In this document: positions 33,671-42,746 of the stretch, piece by piece | How the letters are laid out: each line of letters starts with the position of its first letter | Position numbering within the stretch: the first letter of the stretch is position 1 | Assembly: GCF_052324685.1 (NCBI RefSeq) | Contig: NC_135211.1 | Coordinates: forward strand, 7,856,386 to 7,920,385 | Origin: Brachyhypopomus gauderio | Lineage: Eukaryota > Chordata > Actinopteri > Gymnotiformes > Hypopomidae | DNA: 64,000 nt | Direction of reading: 5' to 3' | Translations under genes and position numbers: made by a program | The notes under the pieces: model-generated | Told to the model about the DNA's origin: nothing | Database searches by the model: none | The model's input: the letters and a program-made list of their open reading frames with translations, nothing else

Positions 33671-35240
33671 TTCAGGACAATCTCTTGCAAAGTGTCCTAG
33701 TTTTCCACAGTTGTAATATTCACCACCTCTCCTCTGGGGTAACTCTCTCGTCTCCATCCACCTCGTCTTCTTCCTCTGCCTCTGACATGGCCCCTCCCGT
33801 GTTCTCTGGGAGTTCTCTGCACCATGGTCTCAGCTTGCTTCTGGATTTTCTTGTTCACTCTCCATGCCAGCTGTGCCTCGTGATGCTTGGCATGATCTTC
33901 TATGGTTTTCAGGGTGGCGTTGTTGTACCCAATGCACTGGGCTCTGATGAGGTCACTGATGCCTTTTCTCATGCTTACCAGGAAGCTGTTTCTCAGGTGG
34001 GCTTCCCATGGGCTGGCCTCCGCCGGCCTCCGCTCGTTGTGCTGGTGCTACAAGACCGCTGTGGTCGGTGTGAACTCTGGTCAGTCTCATGAGGAAGTCG
34101 CTGACAGGTTCTCCGTCTTCTTGTTTACATGCAGCTATTTTGGACGTGTTGATAGTGGCTGGGTGTGCAGCCTCCAGCCTTGTGACCAGGTGTCCTACAA
34201 TCTCTCCTTAGGGCCTGTTTGGATCCTCCTGTCCAGCTGCTGTTCCCACTCAGTGTTGTGGAGTCGGACGTCTCCCGGTGTCCGGTCTCGGTCTATCTTG
34301 TTTGACTGGATGACAAGACTGAACAAAATCTGTTAGTTCTTCGCCGAAGCGCTTACCTCCCATCTCTGTCGGTTTACCCAGGCCCACCGCCGCCTTCATG
34401 ATGTCATCTCCTGTCCAGTGACGGTGGACCATGATGTCTCCTTCAGGGCCTGTGACCTCAACCATTGGGAAGGTCGTTGCGTACCCTGGGGTGGTCAGTT
34501 CAAGCATCACCTGACCCTTTCTTTCTGTGGCACTGCTTCTTGTGTGTGCTGCCACGGGTGAAGCTGGCGGCGGGGGTGGTGGTGGCTGCGCACGCGGCAG
34601 TGGTGGCGTTGGGGAGGTGGCGCTTCCCATCGTCCGGCTGGCGCATTCCATCGCCTGGCGGGCACACTCCATCACCTGGCGGGCACACTCCATCGCCTGG
34701 CGGACGTCATCATACGGGACTAGTGGCCCTGGGTGCAGCGGCAGCTGTTGGGCTGGTGGGAGTGAAGGAGGCAGAGGTTGTGGTTGTGATACCGGAACTG
34801 ATGGCACTGGAGCTCGCAGTGCAGGTGTGGCAGACAGAGTTTGCTGTTGTGGTGGCGCCAGAGCTGGTGGCGCTGGAACTGGAGGTGGAGGTGCGGGAGG
34901 CAGGGGTAGCGGCTGTGGGTGCATCTGAGCGTGGCGCAATTGCTGAGCCGGGTTGGCTGGCGCAGATCTCGGTGGGGCAGCGTCGAGGTCTGGTCGGCTA
35001 CAACAACACACTGAGAGACTTTGTTAGTACACTTTTTAATCCCTACCTGTCGTGCTTGCCTTTTCTCGGCTTCTTCAAGCCAACATTTAGCTTTTTCTTC
35101 CATATCTGCTTTATGTTTAACAAAATACTTGCGAGTTTTTCTCTATCTGCGACCTTGGGCTCTGTTTTTATTCTCTCAACTAGTCGGCGCAGATAGTCTA
35201 CACTCAATGTTCCCTTTGAACCAAACCCATAATGCTAAAA
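33671..35240 (-). pseudogene. Retrovirus F gag remnant
   Basis: The matrix-like start (GTLSVDYLRRLVERIK) is near 35200, then a frameshift at about 35130, and a Pro-rich p12-like region (35011-34500) with repeats of MECARQ. A capsid segment follows (FPMVEVTGPEGDIMVHRHW), then a second frame (33972-33697) with an Arg/Gly-rich nucleocapsid and one CCHC knuckle (CGKLGHFARDC, 33676-33717). At least three frame changes break it. Confidence 0.78.
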
Positions 35241-36086
35241 AAACCCACATGTCGAGTTACATCTTCTAAATAATCTCTGGTCATTTGGTAATTTACACTT
35301 ATAATAATTATTATTATTATTATGCTATGAGCCTCCGATGCTTTACTCTTATTATGTATTCTACCCAAATGATGTTTACCCATAATTCTAGATAATCCCA
35401 GAGATGACCCTTCACACTTTTTTTTTTTTTTTTTTTTTGTGAGGGGTCCAAAAAAAAAAATCCCAAATCAATTAAACACGTCAGAAAAAGTCCTCAAAAT
35501 TTAGATCCGCTACTGCATACCAACGTAACAAACAGTTCCACCCGCCCCTATCGGATATCTCTGCCGCTCCGGAGCTAGCCAACACCGTATTACGTCTAAT
35601 CAGTGCGCTTCTGCCCAGCTGGATCTCTGGCCAGACTGACGGGCGCTAGGCTAAGTCCTATCTCGCGTGGGCGATATCGCAGTATCCCCACCTTATAGAC
35701 TTTATATTCTCAGGCGATACCTCTCTGTATCCCTGTAGGCGATACCTCTCTGTATCCCTGTAGGCGATATCTCACTATATCCCTATCGTATAAACAGAGA
35801 TCATCCGGCGGGCAGACACTGGCGGATATTTAACACTTAAAAACAAAAAAATTCCTAGAATTTTATAAACTGAAAATTCCCACTCACTGCGGTTTGTTTG
35901 ATCGGGCGGAGAACACCACCGGAGACTGGCGGTGACATCACTCCCTGGATAGGTACTTTCCCTTTGCTCGTGGGGTTCCCACTTTGTCCAGCCCAGCCAG
36001 GGATCTCATCCCCCGGGGAGCGTCCTCGAAGATCAGTCACCGCCTTTCCGGGGTGCCTCTCGCCGATCCTGTTCGTGACGCCAAAT
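35241..36086 (-). other. Retrovirus F leader
   Basis: Non-coding leader with an ATT microsatellite (35304-35322), long T and A runs (35421-35460) and three tandem ~29-bp units containing GCGATACCTCTCTGTATCCC (35710-35785). The primer-binding site next to the LTR reads TTTGGCGTCACGAACAGG on the minus strand; I did not assign the tRNA. Confidence 0.65.
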
Positions 36087-36704
36087 TGTCGTGGAAATTT
36101 CCTAATAAATGGATGAGGACTCAGACGTGGTTAAATGATTAATTTATTACAAAAATATAAATATATATAAATAGGACAAAGACAGATACAAGACAGACAC
36201 AGACATGAGAGTCTCATTCAAGCATGACAACTCTGAAGGCAGGAGGGCGCTCCCCCTGCTTATATACAATCTTAAACACAATTCAGCAGTTCTAACAGCA
36301 GGTTATCTTTAGCACAGCATGTTCCAAAACATAAGCGTCCAGCAGGCTACTTTGTCTCACATGTGTGTATCTCCTAATATGGACTTCCCTAGAGTTAGCG
36401 GAAGCAACTGATGTATCAGTTGAACACAGAGAAAGCTAAATGACCCAAGACTAGTAGCCTAGTGACTACCAGTTAACAGAGTGTTCTTACCCTCAGCACT
36501 CTCCCTGACCTGGGTCACATATAGCACACATGCATAATATGAACGAAACATGGTTACACTGAATCACACTACTTCATTATTGTAGTCCTTCTGCTTAGTC
36601 AGAATGGACATGTCCAAAATCATAAAGTTCATAATGATCTCTTATAATAACTAAACATGATCTAATCAATGATAATTAGTCAATAATCAATAATTTCTCT
36701 CACA
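36087..36704 (-). repeat. Retrovirus F right (5') LTR
   Basis: 618 bp. Compared with the left LTR I see one substitution and one 1-bp length change, both in the G-run near position 154. Confidence 0.94.
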
Positions 36705-36850
36705 CATAGCTATGTAGCTTAGTATAAAGATGTCCATGGCAGAGACTCAAGAGAATTCAAGCGAAGTGTCCCAACTAAGCACCAGCAAGGAGGTTGGTAG
36801 TCAGGAATACCAACCAACCCTTGTATTTTGTAAACGGTGAACTTGTCATT
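36705..36850. other. Unassigned segment flanking retrovirus F
   Basis: Continuation of the sequence interrupted by F (other side at 28102-28287). No coding potential or family recognised. Element B resumes at about 36850. Confidence 0.4.
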
Positions 36851-37951
36851 TCAACTTGTCATTGTCATTTCTGAACTCAAGGGGGACTAAATTGGCCTGA
36901 ACCAATGTCTGCATGCATCCTGTGTCAACTAGGGCCGTGGTGCGTTTACCATTAAGCTCTATGGTAATGCTCTATGGTAATGACAGGATCTCTGCTCTGC
37001 TGGGTCTCAACAGGTGAACTAGGGTTGGGAACATAGCATAGGTGGGAATGCTTGGGCTTTCTGAGGGGGCAAGCGGGGCTCTAGTGACCTTCCCTACCAC
37101 AGTTAAAGCATGAAATCCCTTGGAGCTTAACATTGCTTTGGGGAGGGGGAGGCGTGTTCCTACTATAGTTAGGGTGCACACCAAAACCATTTCCACTACC
37201 GACACCATCAGACATACCCCAGGGTTGACTATCCAGCACTCTGGCATAGCAGGACCTCTTGGAGCCTTTGTGTGCAGCGACAAAGTTCTCTGCCAAGGTG
37301 GCGGCCTCTGCTGCGGTCATCGGATTGCGTTCTTTGGTCCTCATATCCGGATAGAGAATGCGCAGGTATTGTTCCAGCATCATGGTCACCATGAGGGCCT
37401 CTTTGCTGCTGGTGTCGTACTTCACCCATTTACAAAATAGATCTTTCAGGCGAATGTACAGTTCTTGTGGTGTTTCGTCTGGGCTGGTGGCCATTGCTTT
37501 GAACTGTGAGCGGTAAGTATCTTCCTTCAGTTTTTCAAAATCCATGTTATGTTCATGGTCCATCGCAATAAAGGCACTCCTGGCTTTGCCTGTTAAAAGA
37601 GGTATTAAGTGGATTGCCCAGTCCTCCTTTGGCAACTTACAGGCTACTGCCAGCTTCTCAAATGTCATCAGGTAATGGTCGATGTTGTCTGCCTCTTCCA
37701 GCTTTGGCATCCTCACCCCCTCTGGTGATGTCTGCAGCTGGTTCTGGTGTTGCACTGCGAGAAGGAGCAGGAGTGCTCCCTCTCTCTCTCACGGTCTCCA
37801 CATCGAGCTGGGTCACCTGGTGGGTAAGGACAGAATACTGCTGGGCTTGCCGTGCAGCCTCTTTCTCCAGTTTCTCGTCTCTGGCTTGCTGTACCATCAT
37901 GAAGGACTCGAATATTCTTGCCAGCCGGTCCAGGGAAGACTCATCCCTCAT
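36851..37951 (-). pseudogene. Element B: gag, zinc knuckle and protease N-terminus
   Basis: From ATG 37951 a coiled-coil N-terminus (ESFMMVQQARDEKLEKEA) leads by a frameshift near 37700 into the capsid frame (37755-37081) with HYLMTFEKLAVACKLPKED and a SCAN-like end (DLFCKWVKYDTSSKEALM ... MLEQYLRIL). The knuckle start CFNCGREGH is at about 37100. A further frame gives the protease active site (ALVDTGCM, about 36910-36930). The protease then stops at the composite insertion and resumes at 26226. Confidence 0.85.
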
Positions 37952-37973
37952 CTCTGCGTTGGCTGCCAGGCTA

Positions 37974-38110
37974 AATCAAAATGAATGATCCTGAACACCA
38001 CTTCTACACAGCCAAGTCACAGTACCGTATACCACACCGTCTACACCTCAACTCCTGCTCTGGAGCCTCTCCTGGGCTTCTATACCCATAGCCCCTCCCT
38101 ACAGATGGGC
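37974..38110 (-). repeat. Element B 5' LTR remnant, inner part
   Basis: Matches 11199-11340 with few substitutions. It is interrupted at TGGGC by element C and continues at 45555-45605. The U3 part (equivalent of 11397-11728) is missing. Confidence 0.8.
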
Positions 38111-39081
38111 TGTTACGGTCCTTTGTGCAAGATAGCTCGTTCTAAAAGGACGCAACATAAATAACCAAAACGTCACACAGCAAGGTTCATTCATACATGG
38201 TTCTTTTATCTTATTTGTGTTGTAATGTCCATATTCCATCTCCAAGTACAATCATACAAATGAAATAACTCAGAAACAACATCGAACGGGCTCGTGCCAA
38301 AATAACAACCAGAACAAGCTAAAGCCCTCCCCCGCTTTAACTACCCTAAACCAAAAGAAATAAACAAAAACACAATTCAATCGTCCCTAACTCCCTATTC
38401 TCTCACAAAACAGGAGAAAACGACGATTAAAATAAATAGGCACTTACCCAAACCAAAAATACAAATGAAACAACTTCGCAGAAAAGAACATGGACCCACA
38501 AGGTCTGATATGTCTGTATTAACTCCTAAGGCGCATTAAAACACCTAAGCAGCTCTTAGCGCCTCGAGTAAGGATATAGCTATATCTCGAGTCAGCAGTA
38601 AACGTACAAACACAAATCAGAAACCAGAGACCTACTCTACACGGCCTTGGCAATGTAACATCTCATAAGGTGCGTTAAAACACCTATCTAGCTCTCAACG
38701 ACCGTAGTAGGGAGTAATATCTCAAGTCGGCAGTAATATCTCGTAAGGTGCGTTAAAACACCTATCTAGCTCTCAACGACCGTAGTAGGAAGTAATATCT
38801 CAAATCGGTATCAACCCGAACATACACAAAACCACAATTCAAAACCCCACTGTAATGCATTGGTTAAAGAGGACCGCGTGGTGAACTGTCAAACAATACA
38901 CCACGGGCCACCATACGAAAGGCACAGTCTCCTTAAAACGGGGAACCAATTACTGAACAGCCAATCCCGTTGTTCCGTCTTCAGCAGCACCTGTCTTCCA
39001 TTTCGTCTCCAAATTCGCCCTCCAGTGGAAAACCTGCAAAAGAACACGCTAGCACACAACAAGCACTCCAGGCACGTAACA
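38111..39081 (-). repeat. Element C left (3') LTR
   Basis: Its middle (about 38520-38810) holds three ~80-bp tandem units with GGTGCGTTAAAACACCTA, CTCAACGACCGTAGTAGG and TAATATCTCAA, possibly U3 regulatory repeats. The tract GGGTGGGGG next to the LTR (39082-39090, minus strand) is the polypurine tract. Confidence 0.94.
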
Positions 39082-39108
39082 CCCCCACCCATAAAAAGTC
39101 AAGGGCTT

Positions 39109-40442
39109 TTAAGCCCGAGACAATGCATCCGCCACGATGTTTTCGGAACCTTGTTTATGACGTACGTCTAAATCGTACTGTAAAAACAAGGCCCAACGCA
39201 TTAGTCGTTGGTGTTGTACATGCGATTTAAAAACACCAGGGGATTGTGATCCGTAAAAACAAGAAGGGGTTTGACACTGGAGCCAACATAAACATCAAAA
39301 TGTTTTAACGCTAGCAATAAAGCAAGTGTTTCTTTCTCTATGGTCGAATAATTCAACTGATAATGAGTGAACTTCTTAGAATAAAAACAAACGGGATGGT
39401 CTATGCCGGAGTCATCTTCCTGCAGCAACACCGCGCCTGCACCTGTCTTGCTAGCGTCAACCTCCAGTTTGAACGGACGCTCGAAATTAGGAGCAGCAAG
39501 CACAGGTGAACAACAGAGTAAAGCTCTTACGGCGTCAAAGGCATGCTGACAGTCTGGTGACCAACGATACACAGAAGTCTTCTTTAGTAAATCAGTAAGG
39601 GGAGATGCCACAGAAGAAAAATTTCGACAGAATCCACGATAATACCCTACCAGACCTAAAAATCTACGAAGCTCGCGTTTGGTGGTCGGCACAGGAAAAG
39701 TCATGATGGCTTCGACTTTTGCATCGACGGGTCGCACACATCCGTTACCCACCACTTTACCTAAATAGACCACCATGGCCTTTCCAAATTCGCATTTGGC
39801 CAGGTTTAGGGTCAGTGAGGCTCCCTGTAAACACCTAAACACAGCCTCTAAATTCTTCAGATGTTCTGACCAGGTGTCAGAGTATATGACGACATCATCA
39901 AGATAGGCTTCACACTTGGGTAACTCGCTCAAAACGCGATTCATTAGTCGCTGAAAGGTTGCAGGTGCGTTTTTCATGCCAAAGGCCATAACCGTGTACT
40001 GCAAGCTGTTGTCGGGTGTAACAAAGGCAGATACGTCCGATGCACGGGCTGTTAACGGGACCTGCCAGTAACCTTTTAATAGGTCCAGCTTGCTTACATA
40101 GGTGGCAGAACCTATTCTATCCACACAGTCGTCCACTCGTGGCAAAGGAAAAGCATCTGACCGAGTGATTACATTTACTTTGCGGTAATCGGTGCAAAAA
40201 CGAGATGTACCGTCGGGTTTAGGAACAAGAATGCAAGGTGAACTCCACGTACTGGTACTAGGGATGGCAAAACCGTTCTCTAGTAGATACTTAACTTCAG
40301 CTTGCATACATGCGCGCTTCACAGGTCCCACTCGATACGAATGTTGCTTCACAGGAGGATGGTTACCAACGTCAATGTCATGAACAATCTCAGTAGTCTG
40401 TGTGGGTACATCAGAAAATAAACTATTATATTGGGTAATCAA
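39109..40442 (-). pseudogene. Element C: reverse transcriptase and RNase H
   Basis: The frame has no stop from 40478 and opens at ATG 40442. RT motifs: DGTSRFCTDYRKVN, KLDLLKGYWQVP (catalytic D near residue 120) and YLDDVVIYS (residues 180-188). RNase H follows with LEVDASKTGAGAVLLQ and FTDHNPLVFLNR. A 1-nt deletion near 39205 truncates the frame at 39201; the rest of RNase H, ending ADALSRA, continues in the next frame to the stop at 39109. The IN frame upstream is in the same phase, separated only by a TGA. Confidence 0.9.
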
Positions 40443-40478
40443 TGTTTTGATATCCCGACTCTCACTGAGCTCTAAGTG

Positions 40479-42008
40479 TCACAAAAAACCATCTAGGTCT
40501 TGTAACACAGCAGAATTCGATAACCGCGCAGCTGTTATTGGCATAGACGGGCGCAAGTCATCCTCACAAGCAGGCATCAACGACACGACAGCAGTAGGCA
40601 CAACGGTTTTCGATGAATCTCGTGAAATGTATCGCTTTAACATATTCACATGACAAACACGCGTCTTTCGTTTCCTGTCAGGTGTCCGTATGACATAGTT
40701 AGTCTCATTGCGTTTTTCAAGGACCTGATACGGTCCAGAAAACTTCGCTTGCAACGCCGACCCGACCAAAGGCAACAAAACCAACACTTCATCACCTATC
40801 TGAAATGTACGAGCAAGGGCAGTTTTATCGTACCTCTTTTTCATTTTGGTCTGTGCTTTCTGTAACTCACTCATAGCGAATTTACACACATTTTGTAAAC
40901 GAGCCTTGAATTTACTAACATAGTCCAGAAGTGTGCTCTGCGGAACGTCTCTTACCAACCACCGATCCTTCAATAATTTCAGGGGTCCTCTAACCGTATG
41001 ACCGAAAACCAGCTGAGCAGGGCTAAAACCTAACGACTCTTGAACCGTTTCATGAACAGCGAATAAAACTAAAGGCACGCAATCATCCCAATCTCGACCT
41101 GTCTCAAGACAGTACTTTCGTAACATCGCTTTTAGTGTTTGATGGAACCTTTCTAAAACACCTTGCGACTCTGGATGGTACGCACTCGAAGTCTTATGCG
41201 TTATCGAAAGCTGTTTTAAAACCTGAGCAAAGATTTTGGACATAAAATTAGAACCTTGATCGGTCTGAATGGTTTTTGGCAAACCAAATGTTGAACAAAA
41301 CGTCAGTAAAGCTCTAACCACGGTTTTCGTTTTCAACGTACGCAAAGGTATTGCCTCGGGATATCTGGTGGTCGCACACATCACGGTCAACAAATACCGG
41401 TTACCTGATGTTGTTCTCGGCAACGGGCCTACACAATCCATAAGGAGGGTGTCGAATGGCACGCCTACCACAGGTATCGGATGAAGAGGAGCAGGTGGTA
41501 TTTTCTGGTTTGGTTTACCAGTTAGTTGGCACGTGTGACAGGACCTACAATATGCTTTCACGTCGGACTTCAGTGCTGGCCAAAAGAAATGTTGCTGAAT
41601 GCGTTTGTACGTTTTGTTAACTCCCAAATGACCAGCTAACGCATGATCATGTGCCAACGCCAAAACCTGTGCTCTAAACTCTTCAGGCACTATGATTTGA
41701 ATTACGTTTTCCCACTCTTGATCTGACCTGCTCGCATACGGAACCCATTTTCGCATCAATATCCCATCATCCCAAAAATAAGTAGCAACCTTCAAGCCTA
41801 CCTCCCCATCTCCGTCCACGCTCTCGCGACATTTCTGTAACGATGGATCAATGAGTTGCGCATGTCGAAGCTGTTCTCTAGTGGCACAAAGATCCACACT
41901 AACGAACTCCACAGGTTTTCGCTGACTGCTCAACTCATCGGGCTTATCTGCGTCTGGCTTGACAGCTTTATCTCTAGGTTCAGCAGACAACCAGTCGGAT
42001 TCACTCAA
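40479..42008 (-). CDS. Element C: integrase
   Basis: 509-codon open frame. Zinc site H122/H127 and C157/C160 (in HDHALAGHLG and CRSCHTCQ); catalytic triad D191 (DCVGPLPRTTSG), D250 (TDQGSNFMSK) and E286 (SQGVLERFHQ); C-terminal GPY/F module (KFSGPYQVL ... VCHVNMLKRY), no chromodomain. It would insert the element cDNA into host DNA. The first codons (DIDLSESDWL upstream) adjoin the insertion at 42040, so the true pol start is lost. It ends at TGA 40481-40479, with RT continuing in phase. Confidence 0.88.
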   Translation of the reverse strand: MSESDWLSAEPRDKAVKPDADKPDELSSQRKPVEFVSVDLCATREQLRHAQLIDPSLQKCRESVDGDGEVGLKVATYFWDDGILMRKWVPYASRSDQEWENVIQIIVPEEFRAQVLALAHDHALAGHLGVNKTYKRIQQHFFWPALKSDVKAYCRSCHTCQLTGKPNQKIPPAPLHPIPVVGVPFDTLLMDCVGPLPRTTSGNRYLLTVMCATTRYPEAIPLRTLKTKTVVRALLTFCSTFGLPKTIQTDQGSNFMSKIFAQVLKQLSITHKTSSAYHPESQGVLERFHQTLKAMLRKYCLETGRDWDDCVPLVLFAVHETVQESLGFSPAQLVFGHTVRGPLKLLKDRWLVRDVPQSTLLDYVSKFKARLQNVCKFAMSELQKAQTKMKKRYDKTALARTFQIGDEVLVLLPLVGSALQAKFSGPYQVLEKRNETNYVIRTPDRKRKTRVCHVNMLKRYISRDSSKTVVPTAVVSLMPACEDDLRPSMPITAARLSNSAVLQDLDGFL

Positions 42009-42039
42009 ATCGATATCGTCGATGATGTAGACCTATACA

Positions 42040-42730
42040 CCTACACATCACCAATAGACATGGCTATGTCAAATTATGATTATGACTATGATTATGATTG
42101 TGATTATGATTTATAAGTATACTTACCTGTGACCAGTCTGTATCCATCTGACTAAAAGAGTAAGAGTGTAAAAGTCAGGCTTTTACTTACCTGGGCAGGT
42201 ACAACCTCTGCAGAAGAGGAGGGATGAACTTAAAACAGTATGGAGGTGATTGTATATGCATGTGCACATGTGAAGTGAAACTATGTAAAATGGAACAATG
42301 TCATAACAGGAAAAGATGTGACTAGAGCTGTTTATTCAATTGTATGTTGATGGCAATTAGAATGTTTTATATTCTTTGTCCCCGTTGTACCGGTAGCAGG
42401 AGTGGAATGTTCTGTGGGGGGGCTTGGAGAATATAATGGGGTGTAATTAGTAGAGAAGGAGGCGAGCCCGGGAGAGCAGGCTCGAAATGTTTGTGATAAC
42501 GAGATCTATGTGACTTTGCAGTCACCGATCTGTAAGCTCTGATTGAGAGGATCCAATTTGATATTGTTTTATTTTTTTTCTGTGAACGCGCGCTGTAAAT
42601 ATGTAAATAAGCTGTAGGTGTCTAAAATAAATGTGCAGAGGAAAAGGCAAAGTTTCGACCTCTTGTGCAGATTTATTCCAGGCCACAAGGCCCTCGCCCG
42701 ACACTACCCATAAAGTGCGACTCCATCCTC
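42040..42730. mobile_element. ~690-bp insertion in element C
   Basis: The shared PR-IN reading region of A has no counterpart of this segment. Its two edges carry the direct repeat CCTATACACCT (about 42030-42040 and 42732-42742). Left part: GATTAT/GACTAT microsatellite. Right part: AAATAAATGTGCAG near 42628 followed by a CTCGCCCGACACTACC end, which looks like the R-U5 part of an LTR on the plus strand. I cannot assign a family; a solo LTR or other short element is possible. Confidence 0.55.
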
Positions 42731-42746
42731 CTATACACCTGAGGGG

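Larger units (their letters stand above)
28288..36704 (-). mobile_element. Endogenous retrovirus F, class I-like, coding regions broken
   Basis: LTRs at 28288-28906 and 36087-36704 (~618 bp) differ at about two positions. The 5-bp target CATAG is duplicated at 28283-28287 and 36705-36709. The minus strand carries, in order, leader, gag, zinc knuckle, protease, RT, RNase H, integrase and env with a fusion-peptide region. Every gene is interrupted by frameshifts or deletions. The env transmembrane part and the pol motifs place it with gamma/epsilon-type (class I) fish retroviruses. It cannot make functional proteins as it stands. Confidence 0.9.

Noticed and set aside
34465-35196. 243-codon plus-strand frame, Val/Ala/Gly-rich
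   Set aside because: Antisense to the proline-rich gag of retrovirus F; the composition is the mirror of Pro/Gln codons.
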